Shown: positions 29,032 through 39,200 of the stretch, one piece after another | Numbering within the stretch: position 1 is the first letter of the stretch | Layout of the letters: every line of letters begins with the position of its first letter | From: CAVVSQ01 sp963848825 | GTDB taxonomy: Bacteria > Planctomycetota > Planctomycetia > Gemmatales > Gemmataceae | NCBI GenBank assembly: GCA_963848825.1 | Contig: CAWKFA010000008.1 | Location: 186,001-250,000 of the forward strand | Direction: 5' to 3' | DNA: 64,000 nt | Notes under the pieces: model-generated | The model's database searches: none | The model's input: the letters and a program-made list of their open reading frames with translations, nothing else | Told to the model about the DNA's origin: nothing | Made by a program: the position numbers and the translations under genes

Positions 29032-29098
29032 AATTCGCCTCGACCTGCCAACTACCGCACGTGCCGGCCTGGAAATTAGTCGCTGACAGCAGGTGCGC

Positions 29099-29878
29099 TC
29101 AGCTGTCCTTTCCCGGCCGAATTCCCCAGCCCCCCTCCGGTTCATCCCGGCGCGGCGGCCGGTTCCAGTCGTTATCGTCGTCGTGATCCTCTGGCCGTCG
29201 TTCCTCGAACCGGTTAGTAGGGTCAGCGTTCGTCAGGGGATGACCGGCAAAAGCCACGCGCACATGCCGCCGGTTTAGCAACCAGACGATGATAAGAAGG
29301 TAGATAACCAGAAGTGCCTCAACGATGGCCCAAACGATGAACCCGACGGTTACAAAGGTCCGGAAAACCTTGGCCATATCTTCGGGTGCCGGCTGAGCTG
29401 CGCCGGCAGGCGGGGCGTTGCCTTGAGCGGCGGCATTTTTCATGGCCTCGACCATGATGCCTTCCATGTTTCGCGACGCGATAGGCATGAGCAGCGTGAT
29501 TTGAAACACAATTTGAAATATCAGATAGATAATGCCGAGCACACAGGAGACCAAAACGCAGGTGCGTGCCCACCGCGCCAGGTTCAGTACGCCGATGCCG
29601 CCGACAAGCATGAGCACGGCAAGAAACAAACTGAAGAACGCTCCCCCCACCTGAATCGCCCGGTAACCTTCGATTTCCTGTTCAAAATCAGCCAGCATTT
29701 TATTTTGTGCCTGCACCTGTGCGTTGTTGCCGCCTCCGCCCGCCATCACGAAGCCGCCACCCGGCTGCTGCATGACGGCGTTCCCTACATTGCACAGGCC
29801 GCAGAGCAATCCCAGGCTGCCCAGGATGATTGACAGGACCCCCGCACTCGTGACCGATCCGGGCCGTTTTGGTGGCAT
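29099..29878 (-). CDS. Membrane protein with three or four helices, function unknown
   Basis: I do not recognise a named family. The 259-residue protein starts at the ATG at 29878 (MPPKRPGSVTSAGVLSIILG). It has an N-terminal helix, a Gln/Gly-rich loop (GGGFVMAGGGGNN), a helical segment, two central helices (FFSLFLAVLMLVGGIGVLNL, and CVLGIIYLIFQIVFQITLL) and a last helix FIVWAIVEALLVIYLLIIVW. It ends in an Asp/Arg/Pro-rich tail. It is followed on the same strand by another membrane protein gene. Such proteins are common in planctomycetes. Confidence 0.6.
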   Translation of the reverse strand: MPPKRPGSVTSAGVLSIILGSLGLLCGLCNVGNAVMQQPGGGFVMAGGGGNNAQVQAQNKMLADFEQEIEGYRAIQVGGAFFSLFLAVLMLVGGIGVLNLARWARTCVLVSCVLGIIYLIFQIVFQITLLMPIASRNMEGIMVEAMKNAAAQGNAPPAGAAQPAPEDMAKVFRTFVTVGFIVWAIVEALLVIYLLIIVWLLNRRHVRVAFAGHPLTNADPTNRFEERRPEDHDDDNDWNRPPRRDEPEGGWGIRPGKDS

Positions 29879-30173
29879 AAGTGCATCCTTGGAGGGAAAA
29901 AAGTTACGCGCTCCAGATAAGAAGACTTTACGATATCCGGAGGGACGAGGAATGGCTCTCGCCTGGTGAGGCCGGCCATGCCCGTCGATTATTCTGGAAG
30001 CATGGCGGGCGGGCGGCAAGGGCAGCACGACCTTCCCCGAAAGTAATTCGCCGCTTTGGGGCCAATATTATTGCCGTGTCCGCGAATAAACCTTATTCTC
30101 AGGGCAGTGCCTACCGAAGCACCCCGCCTGGTCAGAGGCCCACCTAAATAGTTTTGTCAATCATGGAGAGAAC

Positions 30174-30927
30174 ATGCGAAAGATTTGTCTATTCCTGGTT
30201 ATGGTCGTTTTCCTGGGAAGCGCGGCCACCAGTTGCGCGGACGACGAGGCACTCGCGATCATCGACAAGGCCATCGCGGCCCATGGCCTGAGCAAGGAGG
30301 CCCTTACCAAAAAACCCGACGTGCGCGTGAAAAATAAGGGTACGCTCCACGTTGGCGGCATGGACCTCGAGTTCACGCAGGAGGTTACGCTGCACTTGCC
30401 CAATAAATTCAAGGAGGTCATGGAGGTCAATATCATGGGCAAACAGGTGCCGGTAACCACGGTATTTGACGGTACCAAAGGCTGGCTGAAAGTTGGCGGC
30501 ATGGACATAAAGGTCGATAGCGACTTGCTTGACGAACTCAAGGAAGGCGCTTACGCGACGGGCCTGGCACAGGGACTCATGTTGAAGGACAAGGCGCTTA
30601 AACTGACAGTGCTGGGCGAGGCGCAAGTCAAGGGCAAGCCCGCCCTTGGCGTTCGCGTCTCCAAGGAAGGAAAAAAGGACATCTCTTTTTATTTCGACAA
30701 GGAAACTGGACTGTTGACCAAGTTTGACGCGCCGCGCCCGCGATTATCAAACCAAACAAGAAATGACCGAAGAACGTTTCATCACCGAGTTCCAGACCGT
30801 CGATGGCCGCAAGATCGCGAAAAAAGTCGAGGTGCTTCGTGACGGCATGCCGATCCTGGAAGCGGAAGTCCTGGAGGCACACTTTCTGGAAAATGTGGGC
30901 GACAATGAATTTGTCGCCCCGGATTAA
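30174..30927 (+). CDS. Secreted LolA/outer-membrane-lipoprotein-sorting-like protein, frameshifted
   Basis: This is a secreted protein of about 250 residues with signal peptide MRKICLFLVMVVFLGSAATS. The body (FTQEVTLHLPNKFKEVMEVN, then TTVFDGTKGWLKVGG, then ISFYFDKETGLLTKFD) resembles the half-barrel fold of LolA-like proteins. Near 30730 the frame shifts. The continuation RDYQTKQEMTEERFITEFQT, then VDGRKIAKKVEVLRDG, completes the domain to a stop at 30927. Its lipid-carrying role is only inferred. It lies just upstream of an ABC exporter. Confidence 0.65.
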
Positions 30928-30980
30928 CATCGCTTTGGTGCCAAGGAACACAGACTTGTAGGTGAGTTCGGAGACCATGC

Positions 30981-31892
30981 ATGACGGCCGTACGTTTGGA
31001 GCAGGTAACCAAATCCTTTGGCGAGCACGTCGCCGTTGACGACCTGAGCCTGGAGGTCCCCACCGGGACGATCTATGGGTTTATCGGGCCAAATGGCTCG
31101 GGGAAAACCACGACGCTGCGGATGATCATGCATATTTTGCATCCTGATCGCGGCCAGATAACCGTGCTCGGTGAAAAGACCGCGACGGCCGCCAATGACC
31201 GCGTGGGTTATTTGCCGGAAGAGCGCGGACTGTACAAACAGATGAAGGTTCGCGAGCTGTTGCGCTTTTACGCCGAGCTCAAAGGGCTGCGTCGTCCCGG
31301 GCCCGCCGTCGATGCGTGGCTCAAGCGCCTCGATCTGACAGCCTGGGGAGACAAGAAGGTGCAGGCCCTTTCCAAGGGCATGTCGCAGAAAGTTCAATTC
31401 ATCGCCACCGTGGTCGCCGAACCCAAGCTGGTTATTCTCGATGAGCCTTTCAGTGGTCTCGATCCGATCAACGCCGAGGTCCTCCGTGAAGCAGTCCTGG
31501 ATCTCAAGCGTGCCGGCACCACGATTATCTTTTCCACGCACGACATGGCAATCGCCGAAAAGATGTGCGACTACATCTTTATGATCTACAAAGGTAAAAA
31601 AGTTCTCGACGGCACACTCGAATCGATCCTGGAGGCTTACGGCACGGACACGGTGCGGGTGCAACTCGAGAAGGATGCGGCATCGTGGGAAGGACTCGCG
31701 GGCGTCGAGGCCGTCCGCGACTTTGGCCGCTGGCAGGAGCTGCGCCTGAGCCGGCAGGGCGATACGCAAGAGCTCCTCGCGACACTGATGGAACGCGGCC
31801 GGGTACGCCACTTTGAAGTGACGCGGCCCACGCTCCACGATATCTTTGTCCGGACGGCGCGTCCGGAGACTGAAGAGGCCAAAGGTGCGTAA
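30981..31892 (+). CDS. ABC transporter ATP-binding protein (NatA-like)
   Basis: This is the ATPase subunit of an ABC-2 type exporter. The 303-residue protein has Walker A GPNGSGKTTT, signature LSKGMSQK, Walker B KLVILDEPFSGLDP and the H-loop STHD. The last 90 residues form the DUF4162-type C-terminal domain typical of NatA-like subunits. Its stop overlaps the GTG start of the permease gene, so the two are translationally coupled. The exported substrate is unknown. Sodium export, as for NatAB, is only a family precedent. Confidence 0.92.
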   Translation: MTAVRLEQVTKSFGEHVAVDDLSLEVPTGTIYGFIGPNGSGKTTTLRMIMHILHPDRGQITVLGEKTATAANDRVGYLPEERGLYKQMKVRELLRFYAELKGLRRPGPAVDAWLKRLDLTAWGDKKVQALSKGMSQKVQFIATVVAEPKLVILDEPFSGLDPINAEVLREAVLDLKRAGTTIIFSTHDMAIAEKMCDYIFMIYKGKKVLDGTLESILEAYGTDTVRVQLEKDAASWEGLAGVEAVRDFGRWQELRLSRQGDTQELLATLMERGRVRHFEVTRPTLHDIFVRTARPETEEAKGA

Positions 31893-33298
31893 GGTCCTCG
31901 TCATCGCCGCGCGGGAATACAAGGCGGCGGTGAAAACCAAATCGTTTCTCATCGGCATTATTCTCATGCCGATCATGATGAGCGGGGGCCTTGTCGCCCA
32001 GGTGTTGTTGGGGGACCATGTCGATCCCGCGCCCAAGCATTTCGCCATCATCGATCGAACGCCGGGGCAGGAATTCGCCGCCCTGCTTGCCCAGGAAGCC
32101 GACAAGCACAATCGCCCGCAGGCCGACGCCCCGGCGCCCACAACAGCCCCATTCCTTCTGGAGGTCGCCCCACCACTACCGGATGCCAAGCTCCCGGAAC
32201 AACGCCTGGCGCTCTCCGACCGGGTGCGCAAGGGCGAACTTACCGGCTTTTTGGAGATCGGTCCGGAGGTCATGACGTTACCTGACCCGCCGGCAGGTAA
32301 GGGACTTGACAAGCAGCAAATGCCGCCGCCCACCCGAGCCGGCGGTCGAGGGGCACGGCCGACTTTTTCACCCGAGCTCATGGCCTATCTCGAGCCGTAT
32401 GCCCTGCGCTACCAGAGTAACCGGCCCTCCTATCAGGATTTCGCCATCTGGGCTGAAAAGCAGATCAATACCGCCATTCACGCCAGGCGTGGCGCAGAAG
32501 GGATTGACGGCGCAAGACCTCAAGGTCCTCGATTATCCCGTTCCTCTTTTTGGCAAGGGACTGACCACTCGTAATTCCCGCACCGGTGCTATTGAGGACG
32601 CGCCGGATCAGAACCCGCTTGTCGCCATGCTGCTGCCCGGCGGCCTGCTGGTGCTCATGTTCATGATGGTCATGGTGGGGGCGGCGCCCTTGCTACAGGG
32701 CGTGATGGAGGAAAAGATGCAGCGCATCGCCGAAGTGCTGCTTGGCTCGGTGCAACCATTTCCGCTGATGATGGGCAAGATCCTGGGCATGGCGTGCGTG
32801 TCACTCACCATGACCGCGATTTATCTCGCCTGCATTTTTTGGGGGGTGAACAGTTATGGCTATGGCGAGTTTCTGTCGGCGGAAATCATCGTGTGGTTTC
32901 TGATTTACCAGGTGCTGGCGTTGTTCCTTTATGGCTCGCTCTATGCCGCGGTCGGCGCTGCTTGTTCCGACCTGAAGGAAGCGCAAACGATGCTGATGCC
33001 AGTCACCCTGATTTCCATCATGCCCCTGTTTGTTTGGTTTGTAGTGGTCCGGGAGCCGACCAGCACGTTCTCGACACTGGCCTCGCTTTTTCCCCTGGCC
33101 ACGCCGACGCTGATGGTGGCCCGCCTGGCCGTGCCGCCAGGCATCCCTATCTGGCAGCCACTTCTGGGGATCGTTCTCGTCCTGCTGACGACGCTCCTCT
33201 GCGTCTATGCCGCTGGCCGTATTTTTCGCGTTGGCATTCTCATGCAGGGCAAAGGCCCGCGCTTGCCCGATCTCTACCGCTGGGTGTTTCGCGGTTAA
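31885..33298 (+). CDS. ABC-2 type permease (NatB-like), frameshifted
   Basis: This is the membrane subunit partnering the ATPase upstream. It starts at GTG 31885 (VRKVLVIAAREYKAAVKTKS), overlapping the ATPase stop. After the first helix there is a large external domain (to about residue 230) and then five or six helices, with the conserved stretch LLQGVMEEKMQRIAEVLLGS of the ABC-2 NatB family. A frameshift near 32490 lies inside the external domain. Both flanks are family-like, so it is read as one gene of about 470 residues. Confidence 0.87.
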
Positions 33299-33301
33299 GA
33301 T

Positions 33302-34777
33302 TTATTTTCCTGTGCGCACGAAATCAATAAAGCCGCGCACGACGTTCAGGCCCGTCAACTTGACCTTTATCAGATCCCCTACATGCACACCCTCGAAACC
33401 GCCCGTCAACCTGCCTTCCACGGGCGGCTTCAGCACGCGCACCCATGTCCCTTTGTCCCCGGCACCAGTGACCAGCGCATCGAAAACTTCACCAATACGG
33501 CCAGAGAGAAATTTGGCCGCGGCGGATTTACGTACCTGGCGCTCGACCTTCTTGGCGGCGTCTTCTTGCTCGGTGCAATGAGTCGCCAGCTCTGAAAGTT
33601 CCGCCCCGTCATAAGGCAGCGGCCCGCCCGCCAGGACGGCTTTCAGCAGCCGTTGCGTGATCACATCGGGATAGCGGCGGTTGGGAGCGGTCGACTGGCT
33701 GTATTCCTGCACGGCCAGGGCAAAGTGCCCGGAGGAAACCTGTCCCGGCAGCTGCACGACATATTCGCCGGCGCCTAACAATTTGACGATGGTGAGCGAC
33801 AAATCGGGGAAACGCAAGGGGTCCGCCTGGCGTCGCCGCGCTAAAAAGGCCGCCAGTGCCTTGGAGTCCGGCGCGGAGGGTAATTGATCGGAGTAGCCCG
33901 CCGCCACCTTGCGCATGGCGTCCCATTTTTCAGGAGAGCGCACGACGCGCCGGACAGCCGGAACATTATGTTTTTCCAGAAACTGAGCGGCCACGCCGTT
34001 GGCGGCGACCATGAAGTCCTCAATCAGCTTTTGTGCGCGATTCTGCCTTTCCAGGCGGAGTTCCACGACCTGGCCATCGCGGATAACCGTTTCAGGCTCG
34101 ATCGTCTCCAGTTCCAGGGCCCCATGAAGGTAACGCACGGACCTCATGACCTGTGCGATCTGATCTTGCAGTCGCAGATTATCGTCGAGGCCCTTGTTAT
34201 TGGCCACCTGGTCTGGTCCCTTGTCTTTGCCGTCCAGCCAGGCCGAGACGCTTCGGTAAGCGAGCTTGGCTTTATTCGTCACCAGGGCCCGATAAATTTG
34301 CGAATTTTGTACGGTACCATCACCAGCCACGGTCATCTCGATCACGACAGCCAGCCGGACTTGCCCCTCGTTCAGAGACGTCAAATCGGTGGAAAGGCGT
34401 TCCGGCAGCATCGGAAAGATTTCGGCGGCCGTATACACCGAGGTCGTGTTGGTCCGGGCATGGCGGTCGATAGGCGATCCCTTCTTGACGAGCGCATCGA
34501 CGTCGGCGATGGCGATCAAAACTTTCACGCTGCCGTCCGCCAGTTTCTCCGCGACAGTGAGCTGGTCGAGGTCCTTTGAGGTGTCATTATCGATAGAGCA
34601 CCAGAGCAACGAGCGCAAATCTCGAATCGCGGCGCCGCTTTCCTGGGCCGGCCCTTTAATCGCGTTCAACTGCGCAACGGCGTCGGCTGGAAAATCCGGT
34701 TCCAGCCCACGATCCGTCATGGCGCCGTGTGCGATGGCACGCAGATCGTTCAGCCCGCTTTGCTCCGTCATTGACAT
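33302..34777 (-). CDS. RNase II/RNB-family exoribonuclease-like protein
   Basis: This is a 3'-to-5' exoribonuclease-type protein of about 490 residues. The RNB domain has the metal-binding aspartates in SIDNDTSKDLDQ (61-72) and the later RNA-binding stretch YSQSTAPNRRYPDVITQRLL. A C-terminal beta-rich S1-like segment follows (VLKPPVEGRLTGGFEGVHVG). The N-terminal cold-shock domains of RNase R and RNase II are missing, so it is the short RNB form. Two ATGs (34777 and 34771) follow GGGGAGA, and either may be used. It lies 31 bp downstream of a LOG-family gene on the same strand. Confidence 0.85.
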   Translation of the reverse strand: MSMTEQSGLNDLRAIAHGAMTDRGLEPDFPADAVAQLNAIKGPAQESGAAIRDLRSLLWCSIDNDTSKDLDQLTVAEKLADGSVKVLIAIADVDALVKKGSPIDRHARTNTTSVYTAAEIFPMLPERLSTDLTSLNEGQVRLAVVIEMTVAGDGTVQNSQIYRALVTNKAKLAYRSVSAWLDGKDKGPDQVANNKGLDDNLRLQDQIAQVMRSVRYLHGALELETIEPETVIRDGQVVELRLERQNRAQKLIEDFMVAANGVAAQFLEKHNVPAVRRVVRSPEKWDAMRKVAAGYSDQLPSAPDSKALAAFLARRRQADPLRFPDLSLTIVKLLGAGEYVVQLPGQVSSGHFALAVQEYSQSTAPNRRYPDVITQRLLKAVLAGGPLPYDGAELSELATHCTEQEDAAKKVERQVRKSAAAKFLSGRIGEVFDALVTGAGDKGTWVRVLKPPVEGRLTGGFEGVHVGDLIKVKLTGLNVVRGFIDFVRTGK

Positions 34778-34808
34778 TCTCCCCAGTTCGTGTGCGCCTC
34801 GCCAATTC

Positions 34809-35624
34809 CTATTCCCACAAAAAACGGCGGCGCTTAATGCGCGGGGCATAAACAAGCCCAAATTGCCGTGTCGCCGCGTCACGTGCCCAGGCCACAGCTT
34901 CCTCCGCGGAATCGGTCGTGAGCACACGATCGGCGTCGATGCGATCTATGGTCTTGGCGTCAACGAGCCGGCCGCGCAGAAAATCAACCAGCGGCCGCCA
35001 GTATTCTTTACCGAGCAGAATAAGCGGAAAGTCCTCGATTTTGTGAGTTTGAATGAGAGTTGCCGTCTCAAAGATTTCGTCAAGCGTACCGAAGCCGCCA
35101 GGCATGGCGATAAAGGCATAGGAATACTTTACCAGCATGAGTTTGCGGACAAAGAAATCCTCAAAAGTCACCCAGCGATCCAGGTAAGGATTGGGCTTTT
35201 GCTCGTGTTGAAGCTCGATGTTGCAGCCGACGGAGTAGCCGCCGGCTTCCTTGGCTCCGCGGTTGGCCGCCTCCATGATACCCGGACCGCCACCCGTCAT
35301 CACGGTAAAGCCAGCCCGCGCCAGGCGCTGACCCACGTCACGCGCGACGGCATAATATTGATGATCGGCGGTGAAGCGCGCCGAGCCGAACACGGTCACG
35401 CACGGACCGACAAAGTGGAGCTTGCGAAAACCACGCAAGATCTCGAAGAAGATGCCAATGGCTCGCCCAAGTTCAAAGGTTCGTTTCTGCGGGCCTTGAA
35501 GGAATTGCGTGATTTCCGGCGCGGGAGGCGTCTTGCCCCAGTCGGTGCTTGAAGGCGCCGGGCCGGTCTGATGTTGACCGTCAAAGGATGGTTTTTCCGG
35601 TGTGTCGGGGTTTTGTATCTGCAT
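34809..35624 (-). CDS. LOG-family (TIGR00730-like) Rossmann-fold protein
   Basis: LOG-type proteins hydrolyse nucleoside 5'-monophosphates to release free bases, for example in cytokinin activation. Many bacterial members were once called lysine decarboxylases. The 271-residue protein has GGGPGIMEAANRGA and the signature PGGFGTLDE (175-183). The N-terminal 60 residues are an extra Pro-rich segment. The bacterial role is uncertain; nucleotide pool cleaning is possible. It is the first gene of a two-gene unit with the RNB protein. Confidence 0.85.
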   Translation of the reverse strand: MQIQNPDTPEKPSFDGQHQTGPAPSSTDWGKTPPAPEITQFLQGPQKRTFELGRAIGIFFEILRGFRKLHFVGPCVTVFGSARFTADHQYYAVARDVGQRLARAGFTVMTGGGPGIMEAANRGAKEAGGYSVGCNIELQHEQKPNPYLDRWVTFEDFFVRKLMLVKYSYAFIAMPGGFGTLDEIFETATLIQTHKIEDFPLILLGKEYWRPLVDFLRGRLVDAKTIDRIDADRVLTTDSAEEAVAWARDAATRQFGLVYAPRIKRRRFLWE

Positions 35625-35816
35625 CGCTTGATTCTACGAAGGCGAAGGGCAGGGGGGCAGGGGGCGGCAGGCGTTGAAGAAGCGGGTAGGTTGGGAATTA
35701 AGGCTTTTTAACTGCACGAGCCATTAATTCAGCCTCGGAAAAGCTTCCACCTGAAGATCACACAAAATCTCTGCCATGCCAATATAATGGCCCGAACAAT
35801 TCTGGAGGGTATCGCC

Positions 35817-36230
35817 ATGCTTACGGTGCAAGGCAAAGCACTTGGGCGGAAGAAACCGCTCTTCGACGACTTCTCCGTTACTCCACCAACTACCGGCAAC
35901 CTCACGCTGCGGTCGTTAATAGGCCATGTCGTTCGGCAGGAGGTGTTGGCGTTTAAGAATCGACAGGCCGAACGGCGGCTATTGCGTGCGCTTACCGCGA
36001 AGCAGATCGACGAGGCCCTCGCCAAGGGCAAAGTCGATTCCGGCGGCAGCACACTCGACCAGACGGTCGACGTGGATGCCGCCATCGCCGCGGCAATTGA
36101 AGCGTTCCAGGACGGTCTATATCTCGTTGTGCTCGATGAGACCGATCTTAAAGACCTGGATGCACCGCTGACGCTGACGGAAACGAGCCGCCTGACTTTT
36201 ATTCGACTCTCACTGCTCGCGGGAGGATGA
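35817..36230 (+). CDS. Conserved small protein next to the DUF4132 gene
   Basis: The product is 137 residues with no domain I can name. The ATG at 35817 has GGAGGG about 9 nt upstream, better than the ATG at 35787. The sequence looks like a compact soluble alpha/beta protein: LTVQGKALGRKKPLFDDFSV, a helical middle (AERRLLRALTAKQIDEALAK) and a beta-rich end (LYLVVLDETDLKDLDAPLTL). Only three bases separate its stop from the ATG of the giant DUF4132 gene, so the two are cotranscribed and probably act together. Confidence 0.6.
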   Translation: MLTVQGKALGRKKPLFDDFSVTPPTTGNLTLRSLIGHVVRQEVLAFKNRQAERRLLRALTAKQIDEALAKGKVDSGGSTLDQTVDVDAAIAAAIEAFQDGLYLVVLDETDLKDLDAPLTLTETSRLTFIRLSLLAGG

Positions 36231-36233
36231 GCC

Positions 36234-39200
36234 ATGCTGAAGCCAGACGACGCTTGCCGGGAACTCGGCATATTCAAGTCGGAGAAGCACCTGAAGGCGC
36301 GCTATGCGCGGCTCTTGAAGCTGCCGAAGGCGGCGGCCGCGGCCGGGCTGGGCATGTTCAAGCTACTGCCCAATGGCAAACCGCCAAAGGAGTGGTTCGC
36401 CGGCTGACAATTTGCGGAATAGCAGCCTGCGCATCCTCGGCGGCGATGCGGGACTGCGGAAGAAGGTGCTGGCAGCGCTCTACCCGACGTTCGCCAGGGA
36501 GATCGAGCACGGATTCCAGGCCATGGAACGCCTACCGTACACCGTCGGCTTCAACCGCAGACCCTACCGGGCGCCGAAGCGGCCGGAGGTCTTCGCGGCG
36601 AAAATCGGCGTCTATCTCGGCAGCGTCATCGATGCGCTCGGCGAGATTGCCGACGACGCGCTGACCCCCGAATGGGTCGCGTCGTGGGCGGTGCATCTGC
36701 ACTACGAAACGTCCGGCCTCGGCTACCTCTTCGCTGGGCAGATCGACGCAGGCCGGGATGAGGTACTCGAAATCCTCAAGGACTCCGCGGCGAACCGCCA
36801 CGCCATCGGCGGACCCGGCGCCCATGCCGTCCGCGGCCTGCTCTGCTGCCAGAGGCCTGAAGCCTGGGAATTCGTTGCCAACTTGCTGCTGGCGGCGCAG
36901 CGGCAGGAAGGGCTGCGCCAGTCGATCCTCGAATCCGCGGACGAGGCCCATCCCAAGGCCTTCCATCAACTGCTCGGCATCGTGCTCGATCAAAACCTCA
37001 TCCGCTTCGCGGCGGCAGCGCGGGCCGCCGGCGTCTGGCTCGGAGAGCAACTGATGGTCGAGGACGCGAAGGCCCTCAAGGACGCGCTCGGCACAGTGCG
37101 GGAGTATCTCGGTTCCCCGGTCGCGCGAGCCAAGGCTCTCAAGAGCGGCGACGCCAACGCGCTCTTCCGCGCTCTCTGGTCTTTGGCATTCGAGGACGTT
37201 GGCCAGGCCATCGCCGCGGCAAAGCCCGTGCTAAAGGAGAAGAACCCGGGCCGGAAGATCGCCGCGATCAAGTTGCTTGGTGAAACGAACCTGAGCGAGG
37301 CCGCCGACCTGGTGCTGCCGCTGCTCGACGATGCCGATGCGCGCGTGCTAGCGCGGCGCTATCGTTTTTCACCCACTTCAGCGCGGCCGACTGGGACCCG
37401 GATGAGGAGATGGAAGTCGCGGGAACGGTGCGGTCCTACCCCGCCAAGCTGTTTGAGAAACTGGAGAAACTGCTGCCAAGACTGCCCGAAAAGCCTCAGG
37501 CAGTAGAGTCGCCTGTGCCGACTTGGCCGATGGCGGCCTTGAGTCGGGAGTCCGCGGCGAACTTGCTCGTTGAATGCCTGCAGAAACGGCCCGCGGAGCG
37601 ATTGCTGCCGCACATGAAGGCGATGGGGCCGAGGTATCGCGTAACCGCGCTGGCCCATCTATGCACTCCGCGAACCCTGACGAACAAGGTTCGCGCCACG
37701 CTAATTGCCTGCGTCGCCGAGACGAACACCCAGGTGCGCGAGGCGGCCCTCTCCTACCTAAAGAAATGCACCCTGGCCGAAGATGAAGTGCAGACGCTTG
37801 AAGGCTTGCTGACGCGGAAGCAGCCCGACTTCCGTCGCGGCGTCTTCGAACTGCTGCTGAACCGCCCGGACAAGCTGGTGCTCCGGACCATCGAACGCCT
37901 CTTGCCCGGCGACCCCCTCCAGCGCGCCGGCGGTATCGAGTTGGCCCGACGGCTGACCGAAGCGGAACGGCTGCCCGAGTCAGTGAACAAGACCCTCACG
38001 GTGTTTTTGGAGCAGAAAGGCGCGAAGCTGCCCGAAGCAGCTCGCGAAACGATCGATCTAATCCTCCACCACGAAGAGGCGCCGCCGACGCTGGAAAATG
38101 GTCTCGGCTTGTTCGATCCGAAGGACCGCAGTCCGATCGTGCCGCCACGAAATTTGGGAGTCCAGGTATCATCGCCCGCTGCGGCGGCGCTTCTCAAGCA
38201 ACTCGATGCCTTCGTGTATGACCACCGCGACAAGACATTTACAAAGAAGGATTTCGGCGGGCGCGTCGAGGAAACGGTCATTGGTTCCATTCAATATCGC
38301 TGGAGTTTTCCGCACGTGGAGCGCGGACAGACCCCGGAGCAGAACCTCGAACGCCTGCCGTTGAAGGAACTCTGGGATGGCTGGTTCGAGAATCGACCCG
38401 ATTCGACCCGCGACGCCGACGGCTTCGAGCTCGTGCGCGCCGCCCTGATGCGGACCTTCAATGCCCGCGACGGCGAGGAGGAGAAGGAGCACGAGGACTG
38501 CGACGACCCGGCCGCGGCGAAAGCGCTGCGGGCATTTCACCCGGCGCCGCCGGTGGGCCTTCGTCACGAACCGGTGACAACTACACTGGTGCCATGGTTG
38601 CTGCTGCGCCACATGCCCGAGGGTGGAATCGACTTCGCACTGGATGTCGTGGAGCAGTCATTTGCCCTGGTGCCGCAATCGATGCACGACCAACTACCCG
38701 GGCTGGGGGGCACGGAAGCCAGTGGCAATGGGGCAGATGCTACGGACTGGCGGGATCTCGGAATCTTCAAGTACACCTACCAGATGCTGGCATGGCTGAA
38801 GAAGTTGCCCCACTGGACGCCGGCGCACTCGGGCCGGCTCTACCGGCTGGCACGGTGGTTCGAGGAACCGGTCCCTGGAGCCTCTGTGAAGCGAGGTGAA
38901 TTGGAGGAGCTTCTCGAGGCCTACACCACCGGCGCGGCGACGCTGGCGGATTTTTGCGACCACCTGATCGGCGTGCGCGAGAAGAGCCGTTACAGCTATT
39001 TCAGCACCAGCAATTTCGAGACCTTGAGTACCTTCACTTGCGCCGCACCGTCGCTGCGGGATAAAGGGAATTCTGAAGTCTTCAACCGCCATCCCGAGTT
39101 GAGCGAGCTCGTCGGTCGGGTGGTGGCGCGCATCGTGGAGATCGAACTGAATCGAGGCGAGACGCCGACCGCGGCGTCGGCTGCGGTCAGGTCCATCAGT

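Noticed and set aside
30924..32381. 485-residue minus-strand open frame
   Set aside because: Antisense to the ABC exporter genes, whose ATPase motifs are unambiguous.
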